Shown here piece after piece: positions 1 through 8,848 of a stretch of DNA of 64,000 nt. The notes under the pieces were generated by a model. The model saw only the letters and a program-made list of their open reading frames with translations, was not told the origin of the DNA and ran no database searches. The stretch lies in contig NZ_CAMZOF010000012.1 of assembly GCF_947331435.1 (NCBI RefSeq), positions 62,001 to 126,000 on the forward strand, read 5' to 3'. The translations under genes were made by a program, and so were the position numbers. How positions within the stretch are numbered: position 1 is the first letter of the stretch; every line of letters begins with the position of its first letter. Origin of the DNA: Pelagibius sp. Alg239-R121 (GTDB lineage Bacteria > Pseudomonadota > Alphaproteobacteria > Kiloniellales > Kiloniellaceae).

Positions 1-509
1 AAACCGCTGCTGAGAGTCAGTGCGTCAAGACGATCCTGGTCACTGGCCACGAAGCCGACAGCGTAGGGTTGCTAGCAGACCATTACGGTGTGCCTCATGT
101 TCACAATCCGGACTACGACCAAGGCCTAAGTACGTCGCTGAAGGCCGGCCTCGCTGCTCTCGGCGAAGACATCGATGGCGTCATTGTCTGTTTGGGCGAT
201 ATGCCACGCCTGAAAGCTAAGACTCTCAACGGTCTGATCGCGGCCTTCAATCCTATCGAAAGCCGGGCGATCTGCGTTCCGACCCACGAAGGCAAGCGCG
301 GTAATCCCGTCCTTTGGGGCCGCCGGTTTTTTGCGGCGATGCGAGCGCTTGCCGGTGATGTCGGCGCTAAACACCTGATCGGCGAGTTTGCTGAACTGGT
401 TTGCGAAGTCCCCATGGACGGCGCCGAGATCTTTCTGGACATCGACACACCGGAGGCACTGGCTCTGCTGAGGGGAACAACGTCCGACGATCAGGAAAAA
501 TCGGCGTGA
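1..509 (+). CDS. MobA/MocA-like nucleotidyltransferase, 5'-truncated by window edge
   Basis: The reading frame is open from base 3, so the window begins inside the gene; about 168 residues remain. The family transfers CMP or GMP to molybdopterin, or attaches other nucleotides, to finish molybdenum cofactors. Visible family signatures are VTGHEAD, the QGLSTSLKAGL segment, the metal-binding CLGDMP motif, and KRGNPVLWGRRF followed by GDVGAKHLI and the DIDTPEAL end. The N-terminal LAAGxxxRxG nucleotide loop lies outside the window. It could be a free MocA/CoxI-type protein or the C-terminal domain of a molybdopterin-binding fusion. Its stop overlaps the next start as GTGA, which implies translational coupling to the Fe-S scaffold gene. 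Family assignment is firm; the exact nucleotide and cofactor are not. Confidence 0.85.
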   Translation, partial: TAAESQCVKTILVTGHEADSVGLLADHYGVPHVHNPDYDQGLSTSLKAGLAALGEDIDGVIVCLGDMPRLKAKTLNGLIAAFNPIESRAICVPTHEGKRGNPVLWGRRFFAAMRALAGDVGAKHLIGEFAELVCEVPMDGAEIFLDIDTPEALALLRGTTSDDQEKSA

Positions 510-919
510 GTGAAGACCTGTATCATAAAACCCTGCTTGATCTGGCAGGTCTGCCCGAACAGCGTTTGGAAAAGCCCGACCTCAGCACGACCGTCGACAA
601 TCCGCTCTGCGGCGACCGCGTGACCATTGACGTAGCGCTGGACGGTGGAAAGGTCGCCGGTATCGGCCGCGAAGTCCGTGCTTGCCTGATCTGTCAGGCG
701 TCTGCTGCGGTACTCAGCCGTACGGCCATCGGTCAAAACGCCGAGCAAGTCGCCGCCGCCGCCCAGTCTATACGGGAAATGTTGAAGTCCGGCGGCTCGG
801 CGCCCGACGGCGATTGGTCGGAGATGGCCAACTTTCAGCCGGTTGCCGACTACCGCAGCCGCCACGGTTGCGTTTTGCTGCCGTTCGACGCCCTGAAAAA
901 AGCCTTATCGGAGATATAG
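506..919 (+). CDS. NifU/SufU-like iron-sulfur cluster scaffold protein
   Basis: This 137-residue protein starts at a GTG that overlaps the previous stop. It carries the IscU/SufU scaffold pattern: C35 in NPLCGD with its neighbouring Asp37, C63 in ACLICQAS, and C122 in RSRHGCVLLPF, which would hold a transient Fe-S cluster or a regulatory zinc. C60 is an extra cysteine two residues before the usual second ligand position. An Arg-rich RSRHGC third-cysteine region resembles SufU-type proteins more than IscU. No cysteine desulfurase or other suf/isc gene is visible next to it; the coupled upstream gene is a molybdenum-cofactor nucleotidyltransferase, so a role in assembling an Fe-S/molybdenum enzyme is inferred. 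The gene runs to a clear stop before an AT-rich promoter-like gap. Confidence 0.85.
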   Translation: MSEDLYHKTLLDLAGLPEQRLEKPDLSTTVDNPLCGDRVTIDVALDGGKVAGIGREVRACLICQASAAVLSRTAIGQNAEQVAAAAQSIREMLKSGGSAPDGDWSEMANFQPVADYRSRHGCVLLPFDALKKALSEI

Positions 920-1012
920 GCGTTATTTCATTTGTAGTCTAACGACTTTTCATTCCGCTTCGCGTTGTGCTAATCTGCTCATTTGCAGTGAGGCAATCTG
1001 AGCGCGGTTCCT

Positions 1013-2206
1013 ATGGAAGAGCCAGGCATTGGTTTTTGGCTTCTGCGCATCGCCGCAAGCATCGCGGGGGTGCTGCTGATTTACGCCGCTGCCTTCACCT
1101 ACCCCCAAGAGCGAGAAGGCTTACACAGTAAACTCGAAGACTGGTGGCTTCAGCTATACGAAGCAGGTGATGAAGCTTTGAAGCGTCACGTGGCTTTCAT
1201 TCAGAAAACTGCGGCCACCGCCAAGAATGGTTTTGACTGGCTGTTCGGGCCGCCGCTTTCGACAAGATTCTTTGTTGTCTCCGGCTTCCTCTCCATGGGC
1301 ACCTTCGCCATCGGCATGCTGAGCTTTGGCGATTACGGCTGGGCAGTGCCGACAGGAATTGTGCTTTTCACTATTGGGATCTTTGTATTTGCCCTCCTGA
1401 TCGGGCGACAACAGGACAAGCTAGCTGCAGAGTTAGAGGAAACATCGCTAAAAACGCTACGCAAGTACACCGACGAACCCTTCAATCTTCCCCGCGTCGA
1501 TGTTCACAAGGCTCTGTTTGCCGACAAGCCGGGATTTGGACGCAGTGCACAGCAATGGCGAGATCTACAGGACGCCCTTTCAGACGATCCACTTTACCGG
1601 CAGAAAAAGCCCTGGTGGCAAGACGCGATCTCTTCGGACAACACCTCGAATTTTATCATGCCGGTCGTAATTGCGACCCTGGCATTTTCCTCGACCGGTC
1701 TGGTCTTCGCCGGCGCGCAGGACAAGGGCGTCGGCGAAGGCGTCTTCATGATGTCTCTCATAACCGCGTTTATCTGCGATGCGGTCTGCGTCCTGATTAC
1801 CGTTTTTTTTCTCGAGAAAATTAGTAAAGCCAAGAGCGCGGTTGCGGCAGCAACCTATTTCCTGATCGACGCCGTCGTTGCGGGCGCCATGTTGGCTGTA
1901 CCCTGGATGCTGTTCGCCTGGGTCGCAGATCAGGATACGACTTTCGCGCACTACCTGGTTTTTGTTGCTGCCGCCAATCTTTCCACCGCAATCCCCAGCG
2001 TGGTCTTTCTCCTGGTTGCTGTGACGACCCTGGCCCACAGATTGTTTTGGCCCATCCTGCTTCGGCCCTGCTACAATCTGATCCACGCTGAGAAAATTAC
2101 GAAACCCAAGACACTTGGTCTCGCCGGCTTGGCCTGCTTCTCGGTTTGGCTTGAAGTTCCTGAGAGTTACCGGGCCAGCCTGAAAGAGTTTCTGAACCTG
2201 CTGTGA
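1013..2206 (+). CDS. Polytopic membrane protein, unknown function
   Basis: A 397-residue protein I do not recognise. One hydrophobic helix lies near residues 8-27, two around 89-134, and a block of about five between 210 and 345 (starting FIMPVVIATLAF, ending around SVVFLLVAVTTLA). Between them is a soluble, charged stretch (about 140-205) rich in Lys/Asp with a conserved-looking KPWWQDAIS just before the second membrane block. The C-terminus is amphipathic. The start is an ATG with no strong Shine-Dalgarno. The upstream 93 bases are AT-rich enough for a promoter. The lipoprotein gene follows 90 bases downstream on the same strand and might share expression. Confidence 0.8.
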   Translation: MEEPGIGFWLLRIAASIAGVLLIYAAAFTYPQEREGLHSKLEDWWLQLYEAGDEALKRHVAFIQKTAATAKNGFDWLFGPPLSTRFFVVSGFLSMGTFAIGMLSFGDYGWAVPTGIVLFTIGIFVFALLIGRQQDKLAAELEETSLKTLRKYTDEPFNLPRVDVHKALFADKPGFGRSAQQWRDLQDALSDDPLYRQKKPWWQDAISSDNTSNFIMPVVIATLAFSSTGLVFAGAQDKGVGEGVFMMSLITAFICDAVCVLITVFFLEKISKAKSAVAAATYFLIDAVVAGAMLAVPWMLFAWVADQDTTFAHYLVFVAAANLSTAIPSVVFLLVAVTTLAHRLFWPILLRPCYNLIHAEKITKPKTLGLAGLACFSVWLEVPESYRASLKEFLNLL

Positions 2207-2296
2207 TCCCGAATGAGCAGCTCACGTCTATCGTGATTTCCTTCAATAATACAGTGTTGCTAACATCTGATCACCATAGCGGATCAGGAGATCGCC

Positions 2297-3016
2297 ATGT
2301 CATTGCTCGCCGACCGTCCAAGACGCTGGGCTTGCCTACAAGTTATGGCGGCAGGCATAGCAATAGCTGTATTATCCGGCTGCGATGCTAAATCCATCGA
2401 CACGAACTTTGCTTTCACGCCTGAGACCAAAACCGGACTGATTATCGGATCCGCGTCATCCAGCCGGGAATACAGTCGCTACGCGGCGACGGTCAGGTTT
2501 CTTTACGCCAAGGCCGGGCAACAAAGTTCAGCAAGGCAACAGAATACCGGATTTATCCAGTCGCTACCCGTAGATCCTCTCACGCTGAAACCAGGCTCTT
2601 CCGAATTGACTGGCACGGATGGAACGCTTTTCGCCATCTCTCTGACGCCAGGCAACTATATCCTGGAAGGCTGGAATATCGATAGCGGAACGGATGCTGT
2701 CGTCCGGCCACCCGACCCAAAGCCATTGACCTTTCAGGTTCACCAAGGCAAAGCCACTTACATCGGCAATTTGCACATGTTCGTGCGTATCGGACAAAGT
2801 CCCCAGGGTGTTACCGTGATCTCCGGCGCTCAACCGGTCATAATAGACAAATCCGAACGTGACATCCCTTTGCTGCTCCAGCGCTATCGCAATATCAAAC
2901 GGGAGGACATCGAAGTTTACATCATCGACGACCGTCCCTGGGGCGGGTTAGGGCCGCCGGAGAGGTTGGAGGTGAAACTCGGGCGGCAGATTGGTCGCTC
3001 ACCTGAGCTCCGCTAA
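2297..3016 (+). CDS. Putative outer-membrane or periplasmic lipoprotein
   Basis: The 239-residue protein has an N-terminal basic region, a hydrophobic helix (AAGIAIAVLSG) and a lipobox LSGC with the lipidated cysteine near residue 29; Asp follows it. In enterobacteria Asp+2 keeps lipoproteins in the inner membrane, but that rule is not reliable in alphaproteobacteria. The body is probably beta-rich: a GLIIGSASSSREYSRYAATVRF segment, then LTPGNYILEGWNIDSG, which resembles small beta-sandwich domains of unknown function. CAGGAGATC lies just before the ATG and sets the start. It converges with and overlaps the aminotransferase gene by a few bases at their stops. Function unknown. Confidence 0.75.
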   Translation: MSLLADRPRRWACLQVMAAGIAIAVLSGCDAKSIDTNFAFTPETKTGLIIGSASSSREYSRYAATVRFLYAKAGQQSSARQQNTGFIQSLPVDPLTLKPGSSELTGTDGTLFAISLTPGNYILEGWNIDSGTDAVVRPPDPKPLTFQVHQGKATYIGNLHMFVRIGQSPQGVTVISGAQPVIIDKSERDIPLLLQRYRNIKREDIEVYIIDDRPWGGLGPPERLEVKLGRQIGRSPELR

Positions 3017-4167
3017 AAAATCGTTTTCAACCGTTCCACCGCTTCGTCGAGCACTTCATCGCGCTTGCAGAAGCAAAAGCGCACATAGTGGTCGACCGCT
3101 TCGTCCTGATAGAAAGCGCTGACCGGCACCGTGGTCACGCCGGCTTCCAGAGTAATATGGCGGCAAAAGGCGACGTCATCGCCGTCAAAACCCAAGGGCC
3201 GGAAGTCGGCGGTGATAAAGTAGGTCCCCTCGCAATCAATGATGCCGAAGCCGGCATCCGTCAGGCCGGATGCAATCCGATCGCGTTTTGCCTGCATCTC
3301 GGCGGTCAGACCATCGAAATAGCTGAGCTCCATCTCCAGACCAAAAGCGACCGCGCGCTGCAGGTTCGGCGGCGTCGTAAAGGTGACGAACTGATGAGAT
3401 TTCACCACCGGCGCCAAAAGTTCGGGCGCTGCGGTGATATAGCCAACCTTCCAGCCTGTCAGGGAAAAGCTCTTACCAGCGGATCCAATCCTCAGACAGC
3501 GCTCACGCATGTTGGGCAGCGTCATCAGGGGAATGTGCCGGCGCGCGTCAAAGACGATGTGCTCGTAGACCTCGTCGCAGATCGCGTAGGCATCATGCCG
3601 CTGCACGAGATCGGCAATAAAGGAAAGTTCATCGCGATCGAACACCTTGGCAGCCGGATTCATGGGGTTGTTCAGCAGGATCAGCTTGGTGCGGTCGCTG
3701 AAAGCGTCTTCAAGCGCTTGCCGCGGCAGCGTCCAGTTCGGGGGCTCGACCCGCACCAGCTTGGGAATCCCCCCTGCCCGGCGTACGATCGGCAGATAGC
3801 AGTCGTAAAGCGGTTCGATCAAAACCACTTCGTCGCCTGGTTCGATCAAGGCAAATAGGCAGTCTGCCAGTGCCTCCGTTGCGCCCGAGGTCACCATGAC
3901 CTCGCTCTGCCAATCGATATCCAGGTCGTAGAAGCGCTTGTTATGAGCGGCTACGGCCTGACGCAGTTCCGGCAGACCCATCATGGGGGGATATTGGTTC
4001 GGCATCTCCAGCAGCGCCTCAGCGGCCTTACGGCGCACTTCAATTGGGCCGTCGGTATCTGGAAAACCCTGCCCAAGATTGATTGCGCCATGTTCCATCG
4101 CCAAACGGGACATGACTTCAAAGACCGTCGTGCCGTATCCGGAAAGGATCGAATTCGCTGCTTTCAC
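3013..4167 (-). CDS. PLP-dependent class I/II aminotransferase
   Basis: Fold type I aminotransferase of the kynurenine/methionine/aspartate (YbdL/DapC-like) subfamily, about 384 residues. Visible hallmarks are INLGQGFPDTDGP, TSGATEAL (phosphate-binding loop), NNPMNPAAKVF, CDEVYEHI with the pyridine-N Asp, and SAGKSFSLTGWKVGY with the Schiff-base Lys at about residue 232. The C-terminal YVRFCFCKRDE contributes the substrate-carboxylate Arg. The frame remains open upstream to an ATG at 4224, but those 19 residues do not look like family sequence. The GTG at 4167 is preceded by AGGGGA at good spacing, so I chose it. Amino donor and pathway cannot be read from sequence. The DUF1194 gene lies upstream on the same strand across a 155-base gap. 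Confidence 0.9.
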   Translation of the reverse strand: MKAANSILSGYGTTVFEVMSRLAMEHGAINLGQGFPDTDGPIEVRRKAAEALLEMPNQYPPMMGLPELRQAVAAHNKRFYDLDIDWQSEVMVTSGATEALADCLFALIEPGDEVVLIEPLYDCYLPIVRRAGGIPKLVRVEPPNWTLPRQALEDAFSDRTKLILLNNPMNPAAKVFDRDELSFIADLVQRHDAYAICDEVYEHIVFDARRHIPLMTLPNMRERCLRIGSAGKSFSLTGWKVGYITAAPELLAPVVKSHQFVTFTTPPNLQRAVAFGLEMELSYFDGLTAEMQAKRDRIASGLTDAGFGIIDCEGTYFITADFRPLGFDGDDVAFCRHITLEAGVTTVPVSAFYQDEAVDHYVRFCFCKRDEVLDEAVERLKTIF

Positions 4168-4322
4168 CGTATACCGTTCCCCTGAACGTGCCGCATCCAG
4201 CGCGGCGGAAACGGCAAGATACATGGGTGACGCGCGCGGGACAAACAGACAAAGCTCGCCAATTGGGCAGAGTCCACCGCGCGTATATCCACGGGATTCC
4301 CACTTACAAACTCAGCTATCTT

Positions 4323-5108
4323 TCATCCGTCGGGCGCAGCACCAGACCGGCGCGGGTGTTTGTCGGCCCAACTTTGAGTTAATTCGCGCGGGTGTGTGTG
4401 CGAAAAGGCGATCTCCAGGATCAGCTTCCTGCGGACTGCCTGAGCGAAACTGTTTCGGCCATCGACCGTCATAACGAAGCTTCCGGGGCCACCAATGATC
4501 CGTTCCGCAAACGCTGCCTCGAGATCATAGCTTACCGGACGGCCGCTGCAGTCCGCTTCGCGGCAGAGGATCGCCAGACCATTGATGGTAATGCGAGCGT
4601 CAAGCGCTGCGGCACGCGCCGTTTCAATGGACAATCCGTTCCAGTTATTGGCGCTATCCGCGGAAAAGTCGATCACACGACGCAACCCAGTAATATCGTT
4701 GCCTTCAATGAGGGCCTGCGCTTTGGAAATTGCACTCCCAATGGCATTGTAACCATAGGCCTTGCGAGGTGCCGCCAGCAGCGCCTTGGTGAAGTGCCCG
4801 GCGCTCTCCTCACCGTCGATGATAGTCCAGGGCACAACGACGTCCTGCGAGAACTCGTCACCCCACTCCACATAAGTGAGAGCGATCCGCCCGGTAAGGC
4901 TGTCGGTGATCGCCGCGAGTACCTGAGGATGAGTAAGAGCGGCCGCGTAGCCTTGACGCTGAAACCGGATCTCCGCATCGTCGATAGATCCCGTTGCGTC
5001 GGCAAGTAAGACCAACTCAAGGTCAAGCTCCTCCGCCTGCGCGCCCGCAAGCATGGGCCAAGCCGCAACGACAGCAATAAACACAAAGGTGAGAAAACCT
5101 AAGCGCAT
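4323..5108 (-). CDS. Secreted DUF1194 (von Willebrand A-like) protein
   Basis: A 261-residue protein with a classic signal peptide (MRLGFLTFVFIAVVAAW...AGAQA) followed by a VWA-like domain. The MIDAS position reads LLADATGSID rather than the canonical DxSxS, which fits the DUF1194 family. RVIDFSADSANNW, GLAILCREADC and FAERIIGGPGSFVM are other family-like blocks; the cysteine pair in CREADC probably forms a disulfide in the periplasm. The start at 5108 is supported by GGAGGAGCAGGGG upstream; an in-frame ATG ten codons earlier is less likely. Function of DUF1194 is not established. Confidence 0.82.
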   Translation of the reverse strand: MRLGFLTFVFIAVVAAWPMLAGAQAEELDLELVLLADATGSIDDAEIRFQRQGYAAALTHPQVLAAITDSLTGRIALTYVEWGDEFSQDVVVPWTIIDGEESAGHFTKALLAAPRKAYGYNAIGSAISKAQALIEGNDITGLRRVIDFSADSANNWNGLSIETARAAALDARITINGLAILCREADCSGRPVSYDLEAAFAERIIGGPGSFVMTVDGRNSFAQAVRRKLILEIAFSHTHPRELTQSWADKHPRRSGAAPDG

Positions 5109-5244
5109 CCCCTGCTCCTCCAGTCTCCCTTTAAGCACACTATAGCACGCCGGAGCGCGCAGGGCTGTTCTGCGAAGCCGGTAATTTCGAATCTCAGTAC
5201 CTCATGCTAGCTTTTGTAATTCCAGCAAGGAGAGGAGTTAGACT

Positions 5245-5715
5245 ATGGCAAAACAGCACGCGTATCCGGCCCGTATCGTTTGGACCGGCAACCGGGGCGA
5301 AGGAACACAGCATTACAAAGGCTATGACCGGACCTGGGATCTTGCAGTCGACGGCAAGGCGGTCGTGTCCTGCTCCAACGATCCGGTGCTCGGCGGCGAT
5401 TCCTCCAAGTACAATCCCGAAGACATGCTGATTGCAGCGGTCGCATCCTGCCACATGCTGTGGTACCTGCATCTTTGTTCAACTGCGGGTGTGACTGTTC
5501 TTGCCTACGAGGATAATCCGGTGGGCCAAGGGGTCATGAATCCCAACGCATCCGGCAATTTCACCAGTGCAACCCTGCATCCGAAGATCACGGTTGCGAG
5601 CGGCTCGGACTTGAATAAAGCCCGTGACCTCCATGACGAAGTTCACAAGTACTGCTTTATCGCCCGCTCGGTGAATTTCCCGATATCCTTCGAGCCTGAG
5701 ATCATCGAAGCGTAA
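5245..5715 (+). CDS. OsmC/Ohr-family peroxide reductase
   Basis: A 156-residue OsmC-like protein. The two redox cysteines are C69 in AVASCHMLW and C137 in VHKYCFIARS; the first reacts with organic hydroperoxide and the second resolves it. E59 in KYNPEDML and the NDPVLGGD segment also fit the family. AAGGAGAGGAG upstream of the ATG is a strong ribosome site. It is a single gene converging on the BaiN-type flavoprotein gene. An inverted repeat, CCGGAC...GTCCGG, lies in the short gap and may terminate both. Such proteins act in the cytoplasm, usually with a dithiol reductant. No OhrR regulator is adjacent. Confidence 0.9.
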   Translation: MAKQHAYPARIVWTGNRGEGTQHYKGYDRTWDLAVDGKAVVSCSNDPVLGGDSSKYNPEDMLIAAVASCHMLWYLHLCSTAGVTVLAYEDNPVGQGVMNPNASGNFTSATLHPKITVASGSDLNKARDLHDEVHKYCFIARSVNFPISFEPEIIEA

Positions 5716-5739
5716 TTCCAATGGATCCGGACGGTAATG

Positions 5740-6948
5740 TTATACGTACTGTCCGGCGGCATAGCCCGACGCCCAGGCCCATTGAAAATTATAGCCGCCC
5801 AGATGGCCGGTCACATCGACGACCTCGCCGATGAAGTACAGCCCCGGCACCTTCTTTGCTTCAAAGGTCTTGGAAGAAAGCTCGTCGGTATCAACCCCAC
5901 CCAGTGTCACCTCGGCAGTGCGAAAACCCTCCGTTCCCTTAGGAAGGATCCGCCAATCGTTGATCGCGGCGGCGATCCGGCGCAGCTTCTTATCGGAAAG
6001 GTCCGCGATCCGGCCGAGTGCGCCGAGATTTGAAGAGGCCGACAGATCCTCAACAATATGCAGCGCCAGACGCCGGGGCAGAAGTTCAGACAGGATCGAC
6101 TTCAACTCCTGCCTCGGGCGCGCACTGCGCGCCTGCTTTAACAACGCAAATACATCGTCGTCAGGCAGAAGATTGACGCCGATCTCTTCGCCCTCCCGCC
6201 AGTAGGAGGAAATCTGCAGGATGACCGGGCCGCTGAGGCCACGATGCGTGAAGAGGAGTGCCTCTGCAAAACGGGTCTTGCCACAGGTTACAACGGCATT
6301 CAGTGACACACCGGCCAGGTGCTTCAGTTTCGCCAGAGTCGCCTCATCAAAAGTTAACGGTACCAGGGCCGGTAATGGCGGAACGACTATCAAATCGAAG
6401 GCCCGCGCGAGATCGTAGCCGAAACCGGTCGCGCCCATCTTGGGGATCGAAGGTCCGCCAGTCGCAACGACGAGGGAACCGCAGGTGGCTTTATCCCGTT
6501 CCCCATCCCGCTCGATCGCCACCGAGAATCCCCCGTTGTGCTTTTGCACCTTGCCGACCTTGGCTCCAGTCCAAAGAACAACACCGGCCTTCCGGCATTC
6601 CTGCAGCAGCAGTGAAATGATCTGCTTGGACGATCCATCGCAGAAGAGCTGGCCCAAGGTCTTCTCGTGATAGGCGATTCCGTGTGCTTCGATTAGGGCG
6701 ATAAAGTCCCGCTGGGTGTAGCGTTTCAATGCAGATACGCAGAATCTCGGGTTTTGCGAAAGAAAGTTGGCCGGTGCAGTATGCAGGTTGGTGAAATTGC
6801 AGCGCCCGCCACCGGAGATACGAATCTTTTCCCCGGCGGCCTTTGCATGGTCCAACAGCAGAACCGAACGTTTGCGCTTACCTGCTTCGATGGCTGCCAT
6901 GAGACCGGCCGCGCCGGCACCGATAATGACTACGTCAAAGGACAACAT
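5740..6948 (-). CDS. BaiN/YhiN (HI0933)-family FAD-dependent oxidoreductase
   Basis: A 402-residue flavoprotein. The N-terminus has the Rossmann FAD motif VIIGAGAAGLMAA, then the family signature KIRISGGGRCNFTN. LVVATGGPSIPKMGATGFGYDLA, LLFTHRGLSGPVILQIS and the C-terminal FIGEVVDVTGHLGGYNFQWAWASGYAAG complete the pattern. Physiological substrates of this family are mostly unknown despite its wide occurrence. It sits 14 bases downstream of a GNAT acetyltransferase on the same strand, so the two are probably cotranscribed. Confidence 0.9.
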   Translation of the reverse strand: MLSFDVVIIGAGAAGLMAAIEAGKRKRSVLLLDHAKAAGEKIRISGGGRCNFTNLHTAPANFLSQNPRFCVSALKRYTQRDFIALIEAHGIAYHEKTLGQLFCDGSSKQIISLLLQECRKAGVVLWTGAKVGKVQKHNGGFSVAIERDGERDKATCGSLVVATGGPSIPKMGATGFGYDLARAFDLIVVPPLPALVPLTFDEATLAKLKHLAGVSLNAVVTCGKTRFAEALLFTHRGLSGPVILQISSYWREGEEIGVNLLPDDDVFALLKQARSARPRQELKSILSELLPRRLALHIVEDLSASSNLGALGRIADLSDKKLRRIAAAINDWRILPKGTEGFRTAEVTLGGVDTDELSSKTFEAKKVPGLYFIGEVVDVTGHLGGYNFQWAWASGYAAGQYV

Positions 6949-6962
6949 GTTATTTGGGTCGC

Positions 6963-7472
6963 TCAGTTACGCGGTTCCGAACCTGCATGCCTGTAGACGT
7001 GAAAGTCACGTCCTGGAATCGATTGGCTGCGCTCAAATACCGCGCCAACCCGTTCAGCCAGCCTGACCGAGGCAGAATTTTCCGGTTGAATACAGCTGAC
7101 CAGGCGTGTCCATCCCAGGGTCTCGAAAGCGTGGCTGCGCACACGCAGGGCCGCTTCCGTCGCGAACCCCTTACCCTCGTGGCCCGCCAATACCATCCAG
7201 GTGATCTCGCGTTCCGGCCACCCTTCCGGAAACCAAAGTCCCGCCTGTCCCACGAATTCACCGCTGGCCTTTTCCTCAAGCGCCCAGACACCGTAACCGC
7301 GAAGCAGCCAATGCCCGGCAAACATAGACATCCTGCGCCAGGCATCGTTCCGGTCGCAAGAACCGCCATAATAGCGCGCCCTGTCGCTGGCGAAGAAGTC
7401 GGCATAGGCGTTAAAATCGCTGTCCTTGTAAGGACGCAGAAGCAGTCGATCGCTCTCAATTATGGGAATCAT
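6963..7472 (-). CDS. GNAT-family (RimJ/RimL-type) acetyltransferase
   Basis: About 169 residues. The N-terminus SDRLLLRPYKDSDF is typical of the RimJ/RimL-like acetyltransferase_3 branch. The acetyl-CoA loop is recognisable as GHEGKGFATEAALRVRSHAF, followed by RLVSCIQPENSASVRLAERVGA. The ORF extends 24 codons upstream to another ATG, but family sequence starts at the MIPIIESD methionine and a GAAGGA precedes it, so 7472 is preferred. The substrate could be a protein N-terminus or a small molecule; that cannot be told from sequence. Confidence 0.85.
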   Translation of the reverse strand: MIPIIESDRLLLRPYKDSDFNAYADFFASDRARYYGGSCDRNDAWRRMSMFAGHWLLRGYGVWALEEKASGEFVGQAGLWFPEGWPEREITWMVLAGHEGKGFATEAALRVRSHAFETLGWTRLVSCIQPENSASVRLAERVGAVFERSQSIPGRDFHVYRHAGSEPRN

Positions 7473-7859
7473 GCTGTTGTTTAATCCTTCGGCTGCCGTT
7501 GCCACCTTCGTCATTGAATAGCGTGGAGAAACCATCCGCGGCAATAGCCGGCAATCCTTGCTTCGCTGTTTATACCAATCTGAAGAGATAGCGACCCATT
7601 GAGATCACTCACGAAACTTCACAACAGTCTGATCGCGGCAACTCCATAATTTTGTATAGCCCTATATAAAAATGTATAGACTTGCGCCAATCAAACGAGA
7701 CTGCAACTTAGGGCATAGATACCAACGACCCTACGAGAACCAGTGTAATCGCTTCGATTCGAGGATGCTGGGTCGGAAGACAAAAATGGCAGGTCATGTG
7801 TTCGCCCGGCAGGGCCCTTACGCGGCGGCATGATACAACGCCTGAGAGGGAGGTTCGCT
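7473..7859. other. Divergent intergenic region with a palindromic TATA-type motif
   Basis: This 387-base gap separates the divergent GNAT and LysR genes. At 7651-7679 it holds an AT-rich block, TTTGTATAGCCCTATA followed by TAAAAATGTATAG, with an imperfect palindrome centred on TATAGCCCTATA. A very similar block occurs at 11745-11766 before the candidate small RNA. It is probably promoter or operator DNA. No convincing gene is visible. Confidence 0.4.
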
Positions 7860-8831
7860 ATGCTTAGTTGGGACGACTATCGTTTCTTCCTCGCCGTCGC
7901 GCGTTGTGGCAGCCTCTCTGCTGCTGCCCGAACCCTTGCAGTCACCCAACCCACTGTCGGGCGGCGTATCGACCAGATGGAATCCGAACTAAAGGTCAAG
8001 CTTTTCACCCGGACCGATGCCGGCTTTTGCCTCACTGACGCAGGCGAAGCCGCGCTAAGTTTTGCCGAAGCCATGGACCGCGAAGCCGAAGGCGCCGGCG
8101 ATTGCCTGGCACGCTTCCTGAACACACCCAAAGAGATCGTCCGCATCGCAACGACCTTGAATCTGGCAACCTGCTGGCTTACGGAAAAACTGGCTGCTTT
8201 CAAAACCACCAATCCAAGCGTCCGTCTAGCGATTCGGGTGGGGCTCCAACGCACCGACGTCAGCCGCTACAAGGCCGATATCGCACTGCGCATGGGCAAT
8301 CCGGGCGACGACCAGCTATTTGGACGCAGGATCGGACAGGTCCATTGCGGTCTCTATGCCTCACAGGCCTATATCGAGGATCACGGTGCGCCATCTGCAC
8401 TTGAGGATCTGGCAGGGCATTGCGTCATCGATTCCGAGGGCGAAATCGAGAACTTGCCTCAAGTAGCGGTCCTGCGCGATGCCACAGAAAACAATGAAAT
8501 CGACTTCGGTGCCGATAACACGACAGTCCAAATGGCAGCGGTCCGTAATGGCTTGGGAATTGCTTCGCTACCTTGTTTCATGGCGGATCCGGCGCCTAAC
8601 TTCGTCCGCGTTCTACCCGATGCCTTCGATATAGCCGTCGACCTGTGGTTGCTGGTCAACCGCGACTTGAAGGAAACCGGTTCGGTGCGCAGAACCTACG
8701 ATTTCATCGCACGAGCCATCACTGCCGATGCCGCCCTGTTCAACGGCAGGCAACCGCATCTCGAGCGCCAGCACGCACAGCTTAGGGATAGTGACAGGCA
8801 TGAACACGATATGATGAGTGGCGGAAACTGA
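7860..8831 (+). CDS. LysR-family transcriptional regulator
   Basis: A 323-residue regulator. The N-terminal winged helix reads LSWDDYRFFLAVARCGSLSAAARTLAVTQPTVGRRID, typical of LysR proteins; the periplasmic-binding-like effector domain follows from about residue 90. The ATG at 7860 sits after GAGGGAGG, so it is preferred over the ATG ten codons earlier. It converges on a second LysR gene. Its target is not obvious because its upstream neighbour is the GNAT/BaiN pair, which is divergent and is the best guess. Confidence 0.88.
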   Translation: MLSWDDYRFFLAVARCGSLSAAARTLAVTQPTVGRRIDQMESELKVKLFTRTDAGFCLTDAGEAALSFAEAMDREAEGAGDCLARFLNTPKEIVRIATTLNLATCWLTEKLAAFKTTNPSVRLAIRVGLQRTDVSRYKADIALRMGNPGDDQLFGRRIGQVHCGLYASQAYIEDHGAPSALEDLAGHCVIDSEGEIENLPQVAVLRDATENNEIDFGADNTTVQMAAVRNGLGIASLPCFMADPAPNFVRVLPDAFDIAVDLWLLVNRDLKETGSVRRTYDFIARAITADAALFNGRQPHLERQHAQLRDSDRHEHDMMSGGN

Positions 8832-8848
8832 AGCTTGCAGCTTGGCCT

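Noticed and set aside
3088-3858. 256-codon plus-strand ORF opposite the aminotransferase
   Set aside because: The minus-strand frame has complete family motifs; the plus frame shows none.
4168-4322. Possible SAM-type riboswitch before the aminotransferase gene
   Set aside because: The 155-base leader has no recognisable SAM-II or other conserved core; no stable fold with a terminator was evident.
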